Shown here piece by piece: positions 63,341-64,000 of a stretch of DNA of 64,000 nucleotides (position 1 is its first letter; the number at the start of each line of letters is the position of its first letter). Where the stretch lies: positions 124,001 through 188,000 of the forward strand of contig CAJUBJ010000001.1 in assembly GCA_910584655.1 (NCBI GenBank), in the 5' to 3' direction. Under the pieces are notes generated by a model. It saw only the letters and a program-made list of their open reading frames with translations. It was not told the origin of the DNA and did no database searches. Position numbers and translations under genes: made by a program. Source of the stretch: an uncultured Bacilli bacterium (GTDB lineage: Bacteria; Bacillota_I; Bacilli_A; RF39; UBA660).

Positions 63341-64000
63341 ATGGTAGAAATTAAAACTTTTGATGATAGAATTAATGATTTGGTTGAATTAGGGAAGAAA
63401 AATAATAATGTTTTAACTTTTGAGCAATTAGCTGAAGCGTTGAAGGGTTTGGATATTGATAATGATTCATTAGATCATCTTTATAATATTTTGATGGAAA
63501 ATGGTATTGAAGTTGTTGCAGATGAATCAGCTTCAGGAGATGGACCTAAAAAAATAGAAGAAGAAGAAAATTTAGTTTTAAGTGATGAAGAGTTAACTAA
63601 GGATATAAATATTAATGATCCTGTTAGAATGTATTTAAAAGAAATTGGTCGAATAAGTTTGCTTAGTAGTGAAGAGGAACTTGAATTATCTGTTAAGATT
63701 GCTAACGGGGATGAGGCAGCAAAAAATATTCTAGCAGAGTCTAATTTACGTTTAGTTGTATCAATTGCAAAACGTTATGTAGGTAGAGGATTACTTTTCT
63801 TAGACTTAATTCAAGAAGGTAATATTGGTCTTATGAAGGCTGTAGAAAAGTTTGATTATGGAAAAGGATATAAGTTTAGTACATATGCTACTTGGTGGAT
63901 TAGACAAGCTATTACAAGAGCATTAGCTGATCAAGCAAGAACAATTCGTGTACCAGTTCATATGGTAGAAACAATAAATAAGATGGCTAGAGTTCAAAGA
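63341..64000 (+). CDS. rpoD: RNA polymerase sigma factor RpoD (SigA), 3' cut by window edge
   Basis: The frame runs open from ATG 63341 to the end of the window (220 codons). It has a short region 1.1-like start, then [13 protein letters not shown] (region 1.2), region 2 with [36 protein letters not shown] and [18 protein letters not shown] (-10 recognition and melting) and [11 protein letters not shown] opening region 3. It is the primary sigma factor. AGAGG lies ten bases before the ATG, which is two bases after the dnaG stop. Confidence 0.97.
   Translation, partial: MVEIKTFDDRINDLVELGKKNNNVLTFEQLAEALKGLDIDNDSLDHLYNILMENGIEVVADESASGDGPKKIEEEENLVLSDEELTKDININDPVRMYLKEIGRISLLSSEEELELSVKIANGDEAAKNILAESNLRLVVSIAKRYVGRGLLFLDLIQEGNIGLMKAVEKFDYGKGYKFSTYATWWIRQAITRALADQARTIRVPVHMVETINKMARVQR

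Overview
The window is strongly A+T-rich bacterial chromosome using the standard code (TGA is a stop, e.g. at the end of rbgA; Trp is TGG). It encodes a low-GC Firmicute/Bacilli-type cell that keeps a wall: sortases, a lipoteichoic-acid-synthase-like enzyme, an M15 D,D-carboxypeptidase, a NagZ-type hydrolase, SipW, an HrcA/CIRCE heat-shock operon, an alanine T-box and a dnaG-rpoD pair. The gene set and AT bias fit the small-genome gut Bacilli near Erysipelotrichia/RF39 better than classical wall-less Mollicutes. This placement is inference. I see no tRNA, rRNA, CRISPR array, insertion sequence or prophage.

Layout. 1-326: tail of a GNAT acetyltransferase. 668-5563: pilus-like locus with a signal-peptide surface protein (beta-helix, InlB-type repeat, isopeptide pilin domains), a signal-peptidase homologue that has lost both catalytic residues (SipA-like), a class B sortase, and a convergent second class B sortase. 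5809-15735: housekeeping run with rbgA, an unknown gene, rnhB, an LTA-synthase-like sulfatase, topA, a lipoprotein, lepA and an AI-2E family permease. 15788-26397: a dicarboxylate-type symporter, a Sel1-repeat protein, cdd, hemW, two membrane-anchored unknowns, and an overlapping aminotransferase/CYTH/P-loop kinase operon. 26475-33614: an M15 carboxypeptidase, diverging from a SipW cluster (camelysin/TasA-like protein, SipW, DUF5305 protein, and a camelysin-type N-terminus fused to a NagZ glycosidase).

33689-40343: hrcA-grpE-dnaK-pepF-dnaJ behind a consensus promoter flanked by two CIRCE palindromes. 40439-47181: lineage-type membrane proteins, a zinc protease, an iron-sulfur flavoprotein, mtaB and a DUF1292 protein. 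47281-53748: recD2, a tiny membrane protein, a second AI-2E permease, unknown envelope proteins and a tandem trio of related membrane proteins. 53755-56276: T-box (Ala specifier) controlling a P-loop kinase and a compact AlaRS. 56350-61390: a lipoprotein, a large double-HD protein, a small pyroglutamyl-peptidase-like protein and a thioester-domain adhesin. 61590-64000: dnaG and the 5' part of rpoD.

The most notable systems are (i) the pilus locus with a catalytically dead signal-peptidase chaperone and class B sortase, preceded by mutually exclusive hairpins; (ii) the SipW export cluster whose substrates include a NagZ fusion; (iii) the compact AlaRS under a T-box with a kinase in front. Many genes end inside the loop of their own terminator, a sign of tight packing.
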